Notes: a model not told the origin generated them from the letters alone. Shown: positions 8,130-17,746, counted from the first letter of the stretch. The stretch: DNA of 64,000 bases from Streptomyces sp. P3 (GCF_003032475.1 NZ_CP028369.1:7626001-7690000), one strand, 5' to 3'. Translations and numbers: made by a program.

Positions 8130-9548
8130 TCACATCCCATCGTCGCGTAGGGACCGGCCGTGCGGACCCCTTTCGAGGTCAAGATCGATGTGCGTTGCAT
8201 CGCGTCGACGGGCCGGGGGAACGCAGGCGGCGGGGGGAGCGCCCGACGGACGGCGGGGCAGTGCGCGGCAGATCGGCAGGGCCGCCGCGGCGGCCAGGGC
8301 CAGCACGAGGAGAGGTGAGGGGGCCGGCCCGACGCCCATGAGCACGGTCGCCGTCGCCACGCCCAGCACCGGCCCGATGTTCATCGCCGTCTGCTGCAGG
8401 CCGCCCGCGACCCCCGCCGACTCCGCGGGCGCCTGCCGTACGACGACATGGGTCGCCGCCACCATCACCGCGCCGAACCCCGCTCCCACCAGGGCGAACC
8501 CGGTGCAGAAGGCGAGCGGCCCGACGGCCCGGGCGAGCACCAGGAGTCCGGCGGCGAGGACCGCCGTCGCGCCCGCGACCGTGGCGCGGGCGCCGGCCCG
8601 GCGCAGCAGGACCGCGGCAGCGGGCGCGGCGGCCACCAGCAGCACGGCCAGCGGCAGACTGAGCAGGGCACTGTGCAGCGCGGTGAGTCCCAGGCCGTCC
8701 TGGAGAACGTAGACGCAGGCGAACAGCGCGCCGTTGAGCGCCGCCGACGCGACGACCAGCATCCCGAGCGCCGCGCCCACCGCCGGTGAACCGATCACGC
8801 CCGGCGGCAGCAGCGGGGAGAGGGCACGCCGCTCGTGCCGGACGAACGCGACGCCGGCGACCAGGGCGACGGGCGCCGACCAGCTGAGTGCGGGGAGTGT
8901 GACGAGGGTGTGCACCAGGCAGGCCAGAGCCGGCCCGAGCAGCAGAGCGCCCGGCAGGTCGAGCGCCCCGCCCGGGTCGCGGCGGGCCGGCTCCCGGGAG
9001 CCCAGGGCGAGGACGCCGAACAGTACGGTCGGCACGATGTTGAGGAGGAAGACGGACCGCCAGCCGAACTCCGTGGCCAGCGCCCCGCCCACCACCGGTC
9101 CGGCCGCCGCGGCCACTCCGATGGACGCGGTGCGCACGGCCAGGGCGGTCCGCAGCCGCTCGGGCGGGTACGCGTCCCGCAGCATGCCCAGGGTGGCCGG
9201 TTGCAGCAGGGCCCCGAACACCCCCTGCACGATCCGCAGTCCGATCACCCAGCGCACGTCCGGCGCCAGTGCGAGGCCCGCCGAGGCGGCGCCGAAGCCG
9301 AGCATGCCGGCACCGAAGAGGCGGCGGTGGCCATGGCGGTCGCCGAGCCGTCCGGCGAACACCAGCAGGCCGGCCACCGCGACCAGGTACCCGGTGCCCG
9401 CCCACTGGACCTGGGCGAGGGAGGCGTCGAGGTCGCTGCGCAGAGTGGGCTGGGCGACGGTGAGGGCGGTGCCGTCCAGCGCGACCACCGCGGCGCCGGC
9501 CGCACTGGCGGTCAGCGTCAGCGCCGGGGAGCGGCCCAGGCCCTTCAC
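8130..9548 (-). CDS. MFS transporter, DHA2 (EmrB/QacA) type
   Basis: A 472-residue polytopic membrane protein, apparently with 13-14 hydrophobic segments. Motif A is 'GRLGDRHGHRRLF' after the second segment, and motif C-like 'GPVVGGALATEFGWRSVFLLN' lies near the fifth, as expected for proton-driven drug or metabolite exporters. GTG 9548 overlaps the TetR stop (GTGA), so both are on one transcript and the regulator probably controls its own exporter. The remains of a QuiC-like gene across the divergent promoter suggest an aromatic or shikimate-type acid as the former ligand or cargo; this is inference. Confidence 0.88.
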   Translation of the reverse strand: MKGLGRSPALTLTASAAGAAVVALDGTALTVAQPTLRSDLDASLAQVQWAGTGYLVAVAGLLVFAGRLGDRHGHRRLFGAGMLGFGAASAGLALAPDVRWVIGLRIVQGVFGALLQPATLGMLRDAYPPERLRTALAVRTASIGVAAAAGPVVGGALATEFGWRSVFLLNIVPTVLFGVLALGSREPARRDPGGALDLPGALLLGPALACLVHTLVTLPALSWSAPVALVAGVAFVRHERRALSPLLPPGVIGSPAVGAALGMLVVASAALNGALFACVYVLQDGLGLTALHSALLSLPLAVLLVAAAPAAAVLLRRAGARATVAGATAVLAAGLLVLARAVGPLAFCTGFALVGAGFGAVMVAATHVVVRQAPAESAGVAGGLQQTAMNIGPVLGVATATVLMGVGPAPSPLLVLALAAAAALPICRALPRRPSGAPPAACVPPARRRDATHIDLDLERGPHGRSLRDDGM

Positions 9549-10189
9549 CCGCCCGCCTGCGGACCGAGGTGCGCGTCGATAGCCGTGCGCAGCAGGGGGC
9601 CGAAGTCGTCGGTCCCGGTGGCGAGTTGGAGGCTGCCCCAGCGCCACAACTGGGCGATGCCGTGCAGGTTCGCCCACAGCGCGGCCGCGACCGTACGGGC
9701 CCCCGGACCGGAGCCGGAGCCGGAGCCGGAACCCGAGCCGGAGCCGGAGCGGTCGCCGACGTCGGGGCGAGCCCCGGTGACCAGCTCCACCAGTACGCCG
9801 AACAGCGGCAGACTGGTGTCGCGCAGCCTCAGGTGGCCGCTCTCCAGCAGATCGTGACGGAACATCAGCTCGTACATGCCGGGGTTCTCCAGGGCGAACT
9901 CCAGGTAGGTCCGGGCCAGTTCGGCGAGTTCCGCGCGCGGGCCGCGGGCCCCGCCGCCGCGTGCGGCCGTCACCCGCGCTGCGAGGTCGGTGAAGCCGCG
10001 GTGCGCGATCGCCGACAGCAGCTCCAGGTGGGTGGGGAAGTAGCGGCGGGGCGCGCCGTGCGAGACGCCGGCCCTGCGGGCGATCTCCCGCAGGGTGAGG
10101 GCCGCAGTGCCCTCCCGGGCGAGCAGGTCCACGCCGACGTCGACGAGGCGGGTGCGCAGATCGGGGTCGGATTTCTCCGGATCACTCAT
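9545..10189 (-). CDS. TetR-family transcriptional repressor
   Basis: A 214-residue regulator with a typical N-terminal helix-turn-helix: 'AALTLREIARRAGVSHGAPRRYFPTHLEL' at about residues 29-57. The C-terminal ligand domain contains a run of Gly-Ser repeats encoded by a GAGCCG-type hexamer repeat (about 9711-9752), likely a flexible and length-variable loop. It is cotranscribed with the MFS gene. Its start codon sits inside the left arm of a large inverted repeat that is almost certainly its operator, implying autoregulation. Confidence 0.9.
   Translation of the reverse strand: MSDPEKSDPDLRTRLVDVGVDLLAREGTAALTLREIARRAGVSHGAPRRYFPTHLELLSAIAHRGFTDLAARVTAARGGGARGPRAELAELARTYLEFALENPGMYELMFRHDLLESGHLRLRDTSLPLFGVLVELVTGARPDVGDRSGSGSGSGSGSGSGPGARTVAAALWANLHGIAQLWRWGSLQLATGTDDFGPLLRTAIDAHLGPQAGG
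9711..9752. repeat. GAGCCG-type hexanucleotide repeat inside tetR
   Basis: About seven imperfect copies of a GAGCCG/GGAGCC hexamer in tandem. On the minus strand they encode alternating Gly and Ser in the ligand-binding half of the TetR protein. Such in-frame repeats change length by slippage without shifting frame. Confidence 0.7.
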
Positions 10190-10227
10190 AGACGCTGTCT
10201 ACCAGGGGCGGGTAGACAGTGTCTATG
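10187..10227. promoter_or_regulatory. Double TetR operator
   Basis: Two 17-bp arms (10187-10203 and 10211-10227) form an inverted repeat with one mismatch and a 7-bp spacer. Each arm is itself a near-palindrome of the form TAGAC-N3-GTCTA, so the region offers two stacked dyads, as expected for two TetR dimers. The left arm includes the tetR start codon. The right arm would repress a gene on the plus strand, where only a decayed fragment remains. Confidence 0.75.
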
Positions 10228-10441
10228 GGCCGGCGTCCCGAGCGCGCCGGCCCGGGCCGCGACGTCGCCCGCCGGCAGCCGGGCGTGGTGTGCGCCGGCC
10301 GGACGCGGGGGCGTGCCCGGCCTGCGTGGTCGGGCGGACCCGGACCCCCGGAGCGGCAGGGCGTCCAGGGGCCCGGAGTCACGGAGCCGAGGGGGAGTGC
10401 TCCGGGTGCGAGGGCGAGGTCAGGCCGTGACCCTCTCCTAG
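10228..10441. other. Degenerate spacer without a recognisable gene
   Basis: This is where the gene controlled by the right TetR half-operator should begin. No reading frame here resembles a known protein N-terminus, and an in-frame TAG at 10439-10441 closes the frame of the downstream fragment. I read it as eroded coding sequence. Confidence 0.4.
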
Positions 10442-10639
10442 TCCGCCGACGGGGAGCCGGAGACCTACCGCGATCTCGGCATCCTCTACGACCGGGACGC
10501 GCACGGCGTCTTCCGGCACTGCTCCACCCACACCGTCGGCCGCGTCTTCTTCGGACGCGTCCAGCGCGACGGCGGCTACCAGGGTTACGGCGCCGCGAAC
10601 GCTACGGTGCGGCTCGCGGCCCAGCACGCCGTGCGCTGA
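10442..10639 (+). pseudogene. C-terminal fragment of a QuiC-like / HPPD-domain dehydroshikimate dehydratase
   Basis: Sixty-five codons without a start, directly after an in-frame TAG. The peptide includes 'LGILYDRDAHGVFRHC', 'TVGRVFFGRVQRDGGYQGYG' and ends 'ATVRLAAQHAVR'. This matches the C-terminus of fused sugar-isomerase/4-hydroxyphenylpyruvate-dioxygenase-like proteins (QuiC type, 3-dehydroshikimate to protocatechuate), whose usual text is R-V-F-F-E-x-V-Q-R-x-G-G-Y. The full protein is about 600 residues, so roughly nine tenths is gone. The identification is from memory of the family and should be tested by search. Confidence 0.6.
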
Positions 10640-10640
10640 C

Positions 10641-12098
10641 CTACTGCCGGCTGACCGTCCTGGTCACACCCGCGACGACCGTCGTGGCCAGGATCCAGCC
10701 GGTCACGATGAGGACGTACGCCAGCCACTGGTACGCGCCGGCCGGCGCGTACGCGCCCTCCTGCCCGAAGGAGATCACCGGCAGCATCAGGTCGAGGGTG
10801 TAGAAGACCGGGTTGAACGGGGGCGCCTCGCCCGCCTTGAGCGGGGGCGGGTGGTGCCCGGCGTACGCGATCGAGCCGACGGCCAGCAGGGACAGCAGCC
10901 AGCCGGCCGCGCGCAGCGGACGGAACCCGTAGCCGACGGCCGCGTCCTGGAGCCGGCCCCACGCGCGGCCGTACCAGGGCAGGGTGCGGCGGTGCCGGCG
11001 CTGCTTGGCCAGCTGGACGACCCGGGCACCCCGGTCGTCGCCGATGCGCCGGTAGGCGGCCGTCAGCTGCTCGTAGGCGTGCGGGTCGAACGCGCCGTCG
11101 TCGCGCTCCAGCATCGGCAGCCGACGTTCGGCGGGCTCGTGCGGGGTGAGGAAGGTGTAGGTGAGGTCCAGCAGCCGCACCTGGTCCGGCAGCATCTCCG
11201 GCTCCAGCTGGAGCTGGCCCACCTCGGCCCGTCGCAGGTTGAGCCTGCCCTTGACCGGGGGGCCCTCGCGCAGCCAGATCTCCCCGATGACGCAGCTGCT
11301 GGCCCGCAGCGCCGTGCCGCCCGGGTTGGACAGGGACGTGCCCAGCAGATCCACCCGCCCCGGGATGCGGGAACCGCGCAGATCGATCCGGCCGTCCGCG
11401 CGCATCCGGCGGCCCAGCAGGTTGGCGCCCACGTCGAGGGCCTCCGCCTCCAGGACGAAGCCGCCGGGGTTGTTCAGTTCGGCGCCCTCCAGGTCGATCG
11501 AGCCGGCCACGGTGGCACCGTCGAGCCGGATCACGCCGTGGGCGCGCAGCCCTCGCGCACAGAGGTCGTCGTCGATGGTGACCTGGTTCAGCCCGAGCAC
11601 GGCCGACGTGGGATCCGCGCCGCCCAGTTCCGCCCGCTCCAGGAACAGCGCTCCGGAGATCTGTGCTCCGCCGAGGTGCACCGGGCCGCCGAAGCGGCAG
11701 CCCGTCAGGCGCAGGCTGCCGCCGATGCGGCTGCGAGCCGCCGCCAGCCCGGGCAGGACCGAGTCGCGCAGGTTGAGATAGTTGAGGTGGGCGCCGGCCA
11801 GGCGGGGAACCGTGTCGAAGTGACAGTGGCCGAGGCGGACGACACTGTCCACGGTCGCGTACCGCAGGTCCAGCTCTCCGGTGATCCGGGCTCCCATGAG
11901 CTTGAGTGCGGGTACCTCTCCCGGCCGGTGGGGGCCGTTGAGGAGCAGCTCTCGCAACACGCGGGACCGCACCGTCCGTTCGCGGCCCCAGTCGGGCCGC
12001 ACGGCCTCGTCGGGGGCCTCACGGAAGTCCACGGTCGTGCCTGTGGCGAAGGCCCGCCGGACTCGCCGTTCGGCCGGTGTCAGTGCGTTGATCTCCAT
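10641..12098 (-). CDS. Membrane-anchored beta-helix-like protein (annotated 'oxidoreductase' in Streptomyces)
   Basis: A 485-residue protein. About 300 residues of pentapeptide/bactofilin-like repeats recur as 'x-I-x-G-x-L-x-L' and 'G-x-I-D-L-x-G' (for example 'ARITGELDLRYA', 'ATVAGSIDLEGAELNNPGG', 'GRIDLRGSRIPGRVDLLG'), predicting a right-handed beta-helix. Then comes a cytoplasmic linker 'YEQLTAAYRRIGDDRGARVVQLAKQRRHRR' and two hydrophobic segments near the C-terminus. Homologues are often labelled membrane-associated oxidoreductase, but I see no cofactor motif, so the label is weak. ATG 12098 is preferred; GTG 12122 in frame is an alternative. It lies downstream of the pentose phosphate genes as in S. 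coelicolor. Confidence 0.75.
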   Translation of the reverse strand: MEINALTPAERRVRRAFATGTTVDFREAPDEAVRPDWGRERTVRSRVLRELLLNGPHRPGEVPALKLMGARITGELDLRYATVDSVVRLGHCHFDTVPRLAGAHLNYLNLRDSVLPGLAAARSRIGGSLRLTGCRFGGPVHLGGAQISGALFLERAELGGADPTSAVLGLNQVTIDDDLCARGLRAHGVIRLDGATVAGSIDLEGAELNNPGGFVLEAEALDVGANLLGRRMRADGRIDLRGSRIPGRVDLLGTSLSNPGGTALRASSCVIGEIWLREGPPVKGRLNLRRAEVGQLQLEPEMLPDQVRLLDLTYTFLTPHEPAERRLPMLERDDGAFDPHAYEQLTAAYRRIGDDRGARVVQLAKQRRHRRTLPWYGRAWGRLQDAAVGYGFRPLRAAGWLLSLLAVGSIAYAGHHPPPLKAGEAPPFNPVFYTLDLMLPVISFGQEGAYAPAGAYQWLAYVLIVTGWILATTVVAGVTRTVSRQ

Positions 12099-12140
12099 CA
12101 GCCGCGACTCTGGCGGGCCCACGTGAGCGGTGTCAACCGC

Positions 12141-12728
12141 CTAGGCCCGTACGTTCCATTCGGCGATCACGGGTCGTCCGTGTTCCGTCGACAGACGGCT
12201 GACCGTGGCCGTGGCGAGCTGGAACAGCCGTCCCTCGGTTGGCGGCAGGCCGAGCCGGCGGGCCGTCAGCACCCGCAGGAAGTGGGAGTGGGCGACAAGG
12301 ACGACGTCGCCGCGGGCGAGCGCCGGGCCCACCCGGTCCAGTACCCGGTCGGCGCGCCGTCCGACCTCGTCGGGCGACTCGCCGGGGTGGCCCTGCGGAC
12401 CGGGCGGCACGCCGTCCGTCCACAGGTCCCAGGTGGGACGGGTGCGGTGGATGTCTACGGTGGCGACGCCCTCGTAGCCGCCGTAGTCCCACTCGTGCAT
12501 GTCGGGCTCGGGTGCGAGGCCCGGGACACCGGCGAGTTCCGCGGTGCGCGTCGCGCGGTGCAGCGGGCTGGTCAGAGCGAGCGAGAAGGTCCGGCCGGAG
12601 AGGAGCGGGAGGAGGGACCTGGCCTGGTCCTCGCCGTGTGCGGTGAGGGGCAGGTCGGTCCAGCTGGTGTGCCGTCCCGACCTGCTCCACTCCGTCTCCC
12701 CGTGGCGGACCAGCAGAAGGTCCCCCAC
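12141..12728 (-). CDS. Histidine phosphatase superfamily protein
   Basis: A 195-residue branch-1 histidine phosphatase (phosphoglycerate mutase-like). The catalytic 'LLLVRHGETEWSRSGRHTSWTDLPLT' opens the protein (Arg-His-Gly, phosphohistidine site), 'EWDYGGYEG' carries the acid region and 'VVLVAHSHFLRVL' the second His. 'GESPDEVGRRADRVLDRV' is the usual linker. GTG 12728 lies 8 bp after the gnd stop, placing it at the tail of the pentose phosphate operon. It may dephosphorylate a sugar phosphate; the exact substrate is unknown. Confidence 0.88.
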   Translation of the reverse strand: MGDLLLVRHGETEWSRSGRHTSWTDLPLTAHGEDQARSLLPLLSGRTFSLALTSPLHRATRTAELAGVPGLAPEPDMHEWDYGGYEGVATVDIHRTRPTWDLWTDGVPPGPQGHPGESPDEVGRRADRVLDRVGPALARGDVVLVAHSHFLRVLTARRLGLPPTEGRLFQLATATVSRLSTEHGRPVIAEWNVRA

Positions 12729-12736
12729 GGCCGGAC

Positions 12737-13627
12737 CTACTTCTCCGCCGACTCGACGGCGTGGCCGCCGAACTGGTTGCGCAGCGCGGCGATCATCTTC
12801 ATCTGCGGCGAGTCGTCCTGCCGGGAGGCGAACCGCGCGAACAACGAGGCCGTGATCGCGGGCAGCGGCACGGCGTTGTCGATGGCCGCCTCGACCGTCC
12901 ACCGGCCCTCGCCGGAGTCCTCGGCGTAGCCGCGCAGCTTGTCCAGGTGGGTGTCCTCGTCGAGGGCGTTGACGGCGAGGTCCAGCAGCCAGGACCGGAT
13001 GACCGTGCCCTCCTGCCAGGAGCGGAAGACCTCGCGCACGTTCTCCACCGAGTCGACCTTCTCCAGCAGCTCCCAGCCCTCGGCGTAGGCCTGCATCATG
13101 GCGTACTCGATGCCGTTGTGGACCATCTTCGAGAAGTGCCCGGCGCCGACCCTGCCCGCGTGGACGTAGCCGTACGGGCCGTCCGGCTTCAGCGCGTCGA
13201 AGATCGGCTGCACGCGGGCGATGTGCTCGGCGTCGCCGCCGACCATCAGGGCGTAGCCGTTCTGCAGGCCCCAGACGCCCCCGGAGACGCCCGCGTCGAC
13301 GAAACCGATGCCCTTGGCGCCGAGTTCGGCGGCGTGCTTCTCGTCGTCCGTCCAGCGGGAGTTGCCGCCGTCGACGACGGTGTCCCCGGGCTCGAGCAGG
13401 TCGCCGAGTTCGTCGACCACGGACTGGGTGGCGGCGCCGGCCGGGACCATCACCCAGACGGTGCGCGGCGCCTCGAGCCGGCCGACGAGTTCGGCCAGGT
13501 CCTTGACGTCGGAGACCTCGGGGTTGCGGTCGTAGCCGACGACGGTGTGGCCGGCGCGGCGGATGCGCTCGCGCATGTTGCCGCCCATCTTGCCCAGACC
13601 CACCAGGCCCAGCTGCATCGATGTCAT
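12737..13627 (-). CDS. gnd: 6-phosphogluconate dehydrogenase (decarboxylating), short type
   Basis: A 296-residue enzyme oxidising 6-phosphogluconate to ribulose 5-phosphate. The nucleotide-binding motif is 'GLGKMGGNM' (10-18), 'DGGNSRW' is at 87-93, and the catalytic segment 'GHFSKMVHNGIEYAMMQAYAEG' includes Lys167. Its length is that of the short tetrameric class, often NAD-linked, rather than the about 470-residue dimeric class. It is 9 bp after pgi, within one operon with pgi, opcA and zwf. ATG at codon 4 (13618) is an alternative start. Confidence 0.94.
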   Translation of the reverse strand: MTSMQLGLVGLGKMGGNMRERIRRAGHTVVGYDRNPEVSDVKDLAELVGRLEAPRTVWVMVPAGAATQSVVDELGDLLEPGDTVVDGGNSRWTDDEKHAAELGAKGIGFVDAGVSGGVWGLQNGYALMVGGDAEHIARVQPIFDALKPDGPYGYVHAGRVGAGHFSKMVHNGIEYAMMQAYAEGWELLEKVDSVENVREVFRSWQEGTVIRSWLLDLAVNALDEDTHLDKLRGYAEDSGEGRWTVEAAIDNAVPLPAITASLFARFASRQDDSPQMKMIAALRNQFGGHAVESAEK

Positions 13628-13636
13628 GTCAGTTCT

Positions 13637-15277
13637 CTACTTCCTGAGTTCGCGGTAGGCGGCGACGAGTGCGGTGGTGGAGGAGTCGAGTCCGGGGACC
13701 TCGGCACCCTCGGTGAGGGCGGGCTCGACGCGCCTGGCGAGGACCTTGCCGAGCTCCACGCCCCACTGGTCGAAGGAGTCGATGTTCCACACCGCGCCCT
13801 GCACGAACACCTTGTGCTCGTAGAGGGCGATGAGCTGACCGAGCACCGACGGGGTCAGTCCGGTCGCGAGGATCGTGGTCGTGGGGTGGTCGCCCTTGAA
13901 GGTCCTGTGGGCGACCAGTTCCTCGGGCACCCCTTCCGCGCGCACCTCCTCGGGCGTCTTGCCGAAGGCCAGCGCCTGCGTCTGCGCGAAGAAGTTCGCC
14001 ATCAACAGGTCGTGCTGGGCGGCGAGTTCACCGCTGAGCTCGTCGACCGGCCGGGCGAAGCCGATGAAGTCGGCCGGGATGAGCTTCGTGCCCTGGTGGA
14101 TCAACTGGTAGTAGGCGTGCTGCCCGTTGGTGCCGGGTGTGCCCCACACCACCGGTCCGGTCTGCCACCGAACGGGTCGGCCCTCGCGGTCCACCGACTT
14201 GCCGTTGGACTCCATGTCCAGCTGCTGGAGGTAGGCGGCGAACTTCGACAGGTAGTGGCTGTACGGCAGCACGGCGTGCGACTGGGCGTCGTGGAAGTTG
14301 CCATACCAGATGCCCAGCAGGCCCAGGATCAGCGGGGCGTTGGACTCGGGGGGCGCGGTGCGGAAGTGCTCGTCGACGAGGTGGAAGCCGTCGAGCATCT
14401 CGCGGAACCGCTCCGGGCCGATGGCGATCATCAGCGACAGGCCGATCGCCGAGTCGAAGGAGTAGCGGCCGCCGACCCAGTCCCAGAACTCGAACATGTT
14501 GGCCGTGTCGATGCCGAAGCCGGCGACCTTCCCGGCGTTCGTCGACAGTGCCACGAAGTGCTGGGCGACCGCCTTCTCGTCGCCGCCCAGGCCGTCGAGG
14601 AGCCAGGAGCGGGCCGAGGTGGCGTTGGTGATCGTCTCGATGGTGGTGAACGTCTTCGACGCGACGATGAACAGCGTCTCGGCCGGATCCAGGTCCCGGA
14701 CCGCCTCGTGCAGGTCGGCGCCGTCCACGTTGGACACGAACCGGAACGTGAGGTCGCGGTCGGTGTAGCTGCGCAGTGCCTCGTAGGCCATCGCCGGGCC
14801 CAGGTCGGAGCCGCCGATGCCGATGTTGACGACGTTGCGGATGCGGCGGCCGGTGTGGCCGGTCCACTCGCCCGAGCGCACCCGCCCGGCGAAGCCGGCC
14901 ATCCTGTCGAGGACGGCGTGCACCGCGGGGACGACGTTCTCCCCGTCGACCTCGACCACCGCGTCGCGCGGGGCCCGCAGGGCGGTGTGCAGCACCGCGC
15001 GGTCCTCGGTGAGGTTGATCCTCTCGCCGCGGAACATGGCGTCCCGCAGCCCGGACACATCGGTGGCGGAGGCGAGTTCACGCAAGCGTGCGAGCGTCTC
15101 GTCGGTGACGAGGTGCTTCGAGTAGTCGATGCGCAGATCGCCGACGCGCACCACGTACCGCTCGGCGCGCTGCGGGTCCGCGGCGAACAGGTCCCGCAGA
15201 CTCGCCTGCCATCCGGCGCGGTGGTCCTGGAGGGCGGCCCATTCGGGCCGACGGTCGGGGCGGGGGGTGTCAGACAT
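13637..15277 (-). CDS. pgi: Glucose-6-phosphate isomerase
   Basis: A 546-residue, full-length cytosolic isomerase interconverting glucose 6-phosphate and fructose 6-phosphate. The family signatures are intact: '[15 protein letters not shown]', '[15 protein letters not shown]', '[19 protein letters not shown]' and, near the C-terminus, '[17 protein letters not shown]'. It overlaps opcA by 8 bp. Its place between gnd and opcA allows cycling of fructose 6-phosphate back into the oxidative pentose phosphate branch. Confidence 0.96.
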   Translation of the reverse strand: MSDTPRPDRRPEWAALQDHRAGWQASLRDLFAADPQRAERYVVRVGDLRIDYSKHLVTDETLARLRELASATDVSGLRDAMFRGERINLTEDRAVLHTALRAPRDAVVEVDGENVVPAVHAVLDRMAGFAGRVRSGEWTGHTGRRIRNVVNIGIGGSDLGPAMAYEALRSYTDRDLTFRFVSNVDGADLHEAVRDLDPAETLFIVASKTFTTIETITNATSARSWLLDGLGGDEKAVAQHFVALSTNAGKVAGFGIDTANMFEFWDWVGGRYSFDSAIGLSLMIAIGPERFREMLDGFHLVDEHFRTAPPESNAPLILGLLGIWYGNFHDAQSHAVLPYSHYLSKFAAYLQQLDMESNGKSVDREGRPVRWQTGPVVWGTPGTNGQHAYYQLIHQGTKLIPADFIGFARPVDELSGELAAQHDLLMANFFAQTQALAFGKTPEEVRAEGVPEELVAHRTFKGDHPTTTILATGLTPSVLGQLIALYEHKVFVQGAVWNIDSFDQWGVELGKVLARRVEPALTEGAEVPGLDSSTTALVAAYRELRK

Positions 15278-16205
15278 GAGCAGGGGTCTCCTTGGTGCCC
15301 TCGCCCCGCAGGGCGATGGCGTACATCTCGTCCGCGTCGAGGCGCCTGAGCTCCTCGGCGATGAGTTCGGAGGTGGTGCGTACCTTCAGCGCGAGGGTGC
15401 GCGAGGGCTGGCCGGGCAGGGTGAGCGTGGCCAGCGGACCCTCGGGGCGGTCGATGACGATGTCACCGTCCGCGGTGCCCAGCCGCACCGCCGTGACGAC
15501 CGGGCCGTCGGTGACGACGCGGTCGATCGTGACCTTCAGCCGCGCCTCCAGCCAGCGGGCCAGCAGCTCCGCGGCGGGGTTGTCGGCCTCGGCCTCGACC
15601 GCGCCCGAGACGATCGGCACCCGGGCCTGGTCCAGGGCCGCCGCCAGCATCGAGCGCCACGGGGTGAGGCGGGTCCAGGCGAGGTCGGTGTCGCCGGGGG
15701 CGTAGGAACGCACCCGGGTCTCCAGGGCCTGCAGCGGGTTCTCGACGGCGTACAGGTCGGTGATCCTGCGCTGGGCCAGCGCGCCCAGCGGGTCCTTCGA
15801 CGGGTTCTGCGGCGCGTCGACGGGCCACCACACGACGACCGGCGCGTCCGGCAGCAGCAGCGGCAGGACGACGGAGTCGGCGTGGTCGGAGACCTCGCCG
15901 TAGGTCCGCAGCACGACCGTCTCGCCGGTGCCGGCCTCGGAGCCGACGCGGACCTCGGCGTCCAGCCGGGACCGGGTGCGCTCGCGGGGGGTGCGGGCGT
16001 GCCGCTTGATGACGACGAGGGTGCGCGAGGGGTGCTCGTGCGAGGCCTCCTCGGCCGCCTTGATGGCGTCGTAGGCGTTCTCCTCGTCCGTGACGATGAC
16101 CATCGTCAGGACCATGCCCACGGCCGGTGTGCCGATGGCGCGGCGGCCCTTCACCAGTGCCTTGTTGATCTTGCTTGCGGTGGTGTCGGTAAGGTCGATC
16201 TTCAT
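15270..16205 (-). CDS. opcA: Glucose-6-phosphate dehydrogenase assembly/activator protein OpcA
   Basis: A 311-residue OpcA-family protein, normally required for full activity and redox control of Zwf in actinomycetes and cyanobacteria. It opens with '[20 protein letters not shown]' and carries the central '[18 protein letters not shown]' and '[14 protein letters not shown]' stretches typical of the family. It overlaps zwf by 4 bp (ATGA) and pgi by 8 bp, tying its production to both enzymes. Confidence 0.94.
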   Translation of the reverse strand: MKIDLTDTTASKINKALVKGRRAIGTPAVGMVLTMVIVTDEENAYDAIKAAEEASHEHPSRTLVVIKRHARTPRERTRSRLDAEVRVGSEAGTGETVVLRTYGEVSDHADSVVLPLLLPDAPVVVWWPVDAPQNPSKDPLGALAQRRITDLYAVENPLQALETRVRSYAPGDTDLAWTRLTPWRSMLAAALDQARVPIVSGAVEAEADNPAAELLARWLEARLKVTIDRVVTDGPVVTAVRLGTADGDIVIDRPEGPLATLTLPGQPSRTLALKVRTTSELIAEELRRLDADEMYAIALRGEGTKETPAHV

Positions 16206-17746
16206 GGCCTGCGCCAGCTCCGTCCGTCTCGTGCGAGCATCTCGTCGGCTTCCTCGGGTCCCCAGCTGCCCGAGGGGTACTGCGCGGGCCTGCCGTGCCG
16301 TGCCCAGTACTCCTCGATCGGGTCGAGGATCTTCCAGGACTCTTCCACTTCCTGGTGGCGCGGGAACAGGTTGGCGTCGCCGAGCAGTACGTCCAGGATG
16401 AGGCGCTCGTACGCCTCGGGGGAGGACTCGGTGAAGGACTCGCCGTAGGCGAAGTCCATCGTGACGTCCCGGATCTCCATGGAGGTGCCGGGCACCTTGG
16501 AGCCGAAGCGGACCGTGATCCCCTCGTCCGGCTGGACCCGGATGACGATGGCGTTCGCCCCGAGCTCCTCGGTGGCCGTGGAGTCGAACGGGGAGTGCGG
16601 GGCCCGCTGGAAGACGACCGCGATCTCGGTGACCCGCCGGCCGAGCCGCTTGCCGGTGCGCAGGTAGAACGGGACGCCCGCCCAGCGGCGGTTGTCCACG
16701 TTCAGCTTCACGGCGGCGAAGGTGTCCGTCGTGGAGGACGGGTCGATGCCGTCCTCCTCGAGGTAACCGCGTACCTTCTCACCGCCCTGCCAGGCGCCCG
16801 CGTACTGGGCCCGCACGGTGTGCCGGCCCAGGTCGTCGGGCAGCTTCACGGACTGCAGCACCTTGAGCTTCTCGGTGAGCAGTGAGGCGGCGTCGAAGGC
16901 GGCCGGCTCCTCCATGGCGGTCAGCGCCATGAGCTGGAGCAGGTGGTTCTGGATGACGTCACGGGCCGAGCCGATGCCGTCGTAGTAACCGGCCCGGCCG
17001 CCGATGCCGATGTCCTCGGCCATGGTGATCTGCACGTGGTCCACGAAGGACCGGTTCCAGATCGGCTCGAACATCGTGTTCGCGAAGCGGAGCGCCAGGA
17101 TGTTCTGGACGGTCTCCTTGCCCAGGTAGTGGTCGATGCGGAAGACCTGGTCGGGCTCGAACACGTCGTGCACCACCGCGTTGAGCCGCTGGGCGCTCAC
17201 CAGGTCGCGCCCGAACGGCTTCTCGATGACCGCGCGCCGCCAGGAGCCCTCCGGGGCCTTCGCCAGCTGGTGCTTCTTGAGCTGCTCGACCACCTTGGGG
17301 AAGAACTTCGGCGGGACGGAGAGGTAGAAGGCGAAGTTGCCGCCGGTGCCCCGGGAGGCGTCCAGCTCCTCCACGGCCGTCTTGAGCTGCTTGAACGCCG
17401 TGTCGTCGTCGAAGTCGCCGGGGATGAAGCGCATGCCCTCGGCGAGCTCCTGCCAGACCTCCTCGCGAAACGGCGTGCGGGAGTGCTCGCGCACCGCGTC
17501 GTGGACGATCTGCGCGAAGTCCTCGTCCTCCCAGTCGCGGCGGGCGAAGCCGACGAGCGAGAAGCCCGGCGGGAGCAGCCCGCGGTTGGCGAGGTCGTAC
17601 ACCGCCGGCATCAGCTTCTTGCGGGACAGGTCGCCCGTCACCCCGAAGATGACGAGGCCGGACGGGCCCGCGATGCGGGGCAGGCGCCGGTCGCGGGGGT
17701 CCCTCAGGGGGTTCTCCCAGGCCGCGCCGAGACTGCTGCTGCTCAT
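16202..17746 (-). CDS. zwf: Glucose-6-phosphate 1-dehydrogenase
   Basis: A 514-residue enzyme for the first oxidative pentose phosphate step, glucose 6-phosphate to 6-phosphogluconolactone. The coenzyme loop 'GVTGDLSRKKL' is at 35-45, 'EKPFG' at 175-179, and the active-site signature 'RIDHYLGK' at 203-210. Length is normal. The start overlaps the stop of the decayed transaldolase frame (ATGA), so initiation on zwf may depend on translation of that remnant. Confidence 0.96.
   Translation of the reverse strand: MSSSSLGAAWENPLRDPRDRRLPRIAGPSGLVIFGVTGDLSRKKLMPAVYDLANRGLLPPGFSLVGFARRDWEDEDFAQIVHDAVREHSRTPFREEVWQELAEGMRFIPGDFDDDTAFKQLKTAVEELDASRGTGGNFAFYLSVPPKFFPKVVEQLKKHQLAKAPEGSWRRAVIEKPFGRDLVSAQRLNAVVHDVFEPDQVFRIDHYLGKETVQNILALRFANTMFEPIWNRSFVDHVQITMAEDIGIGGRAGYYDGIGSARDVIQNHLLQLMALTAMEEPAAFDAASLLTEKLKVLQSVKLPDDLGRHTVRAQYAGAWQGGEKVRGYLEEDGIDPSSTTDTFAAVKLNVDNRRWAGVPFYLRTGKRLGRRVTEIAVVFQRAPHSPFDSTATEELGANAIVIRVQPDEGITVRFGSKVPGTSMEIRDVTMDFAYGESFTESSPEAYERLILDVLLGDANLFPRHQEVEESWKILDPIEEYWARHGRPAQYPSGSWGPEEADEMLARDGRSWRRP

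Noticed and set aside
12761..15349. Large plus-strand open frame across gnd and pgi
   Set aside because: Shadow of two clearly conserved metabolic enzymes on the other strand.
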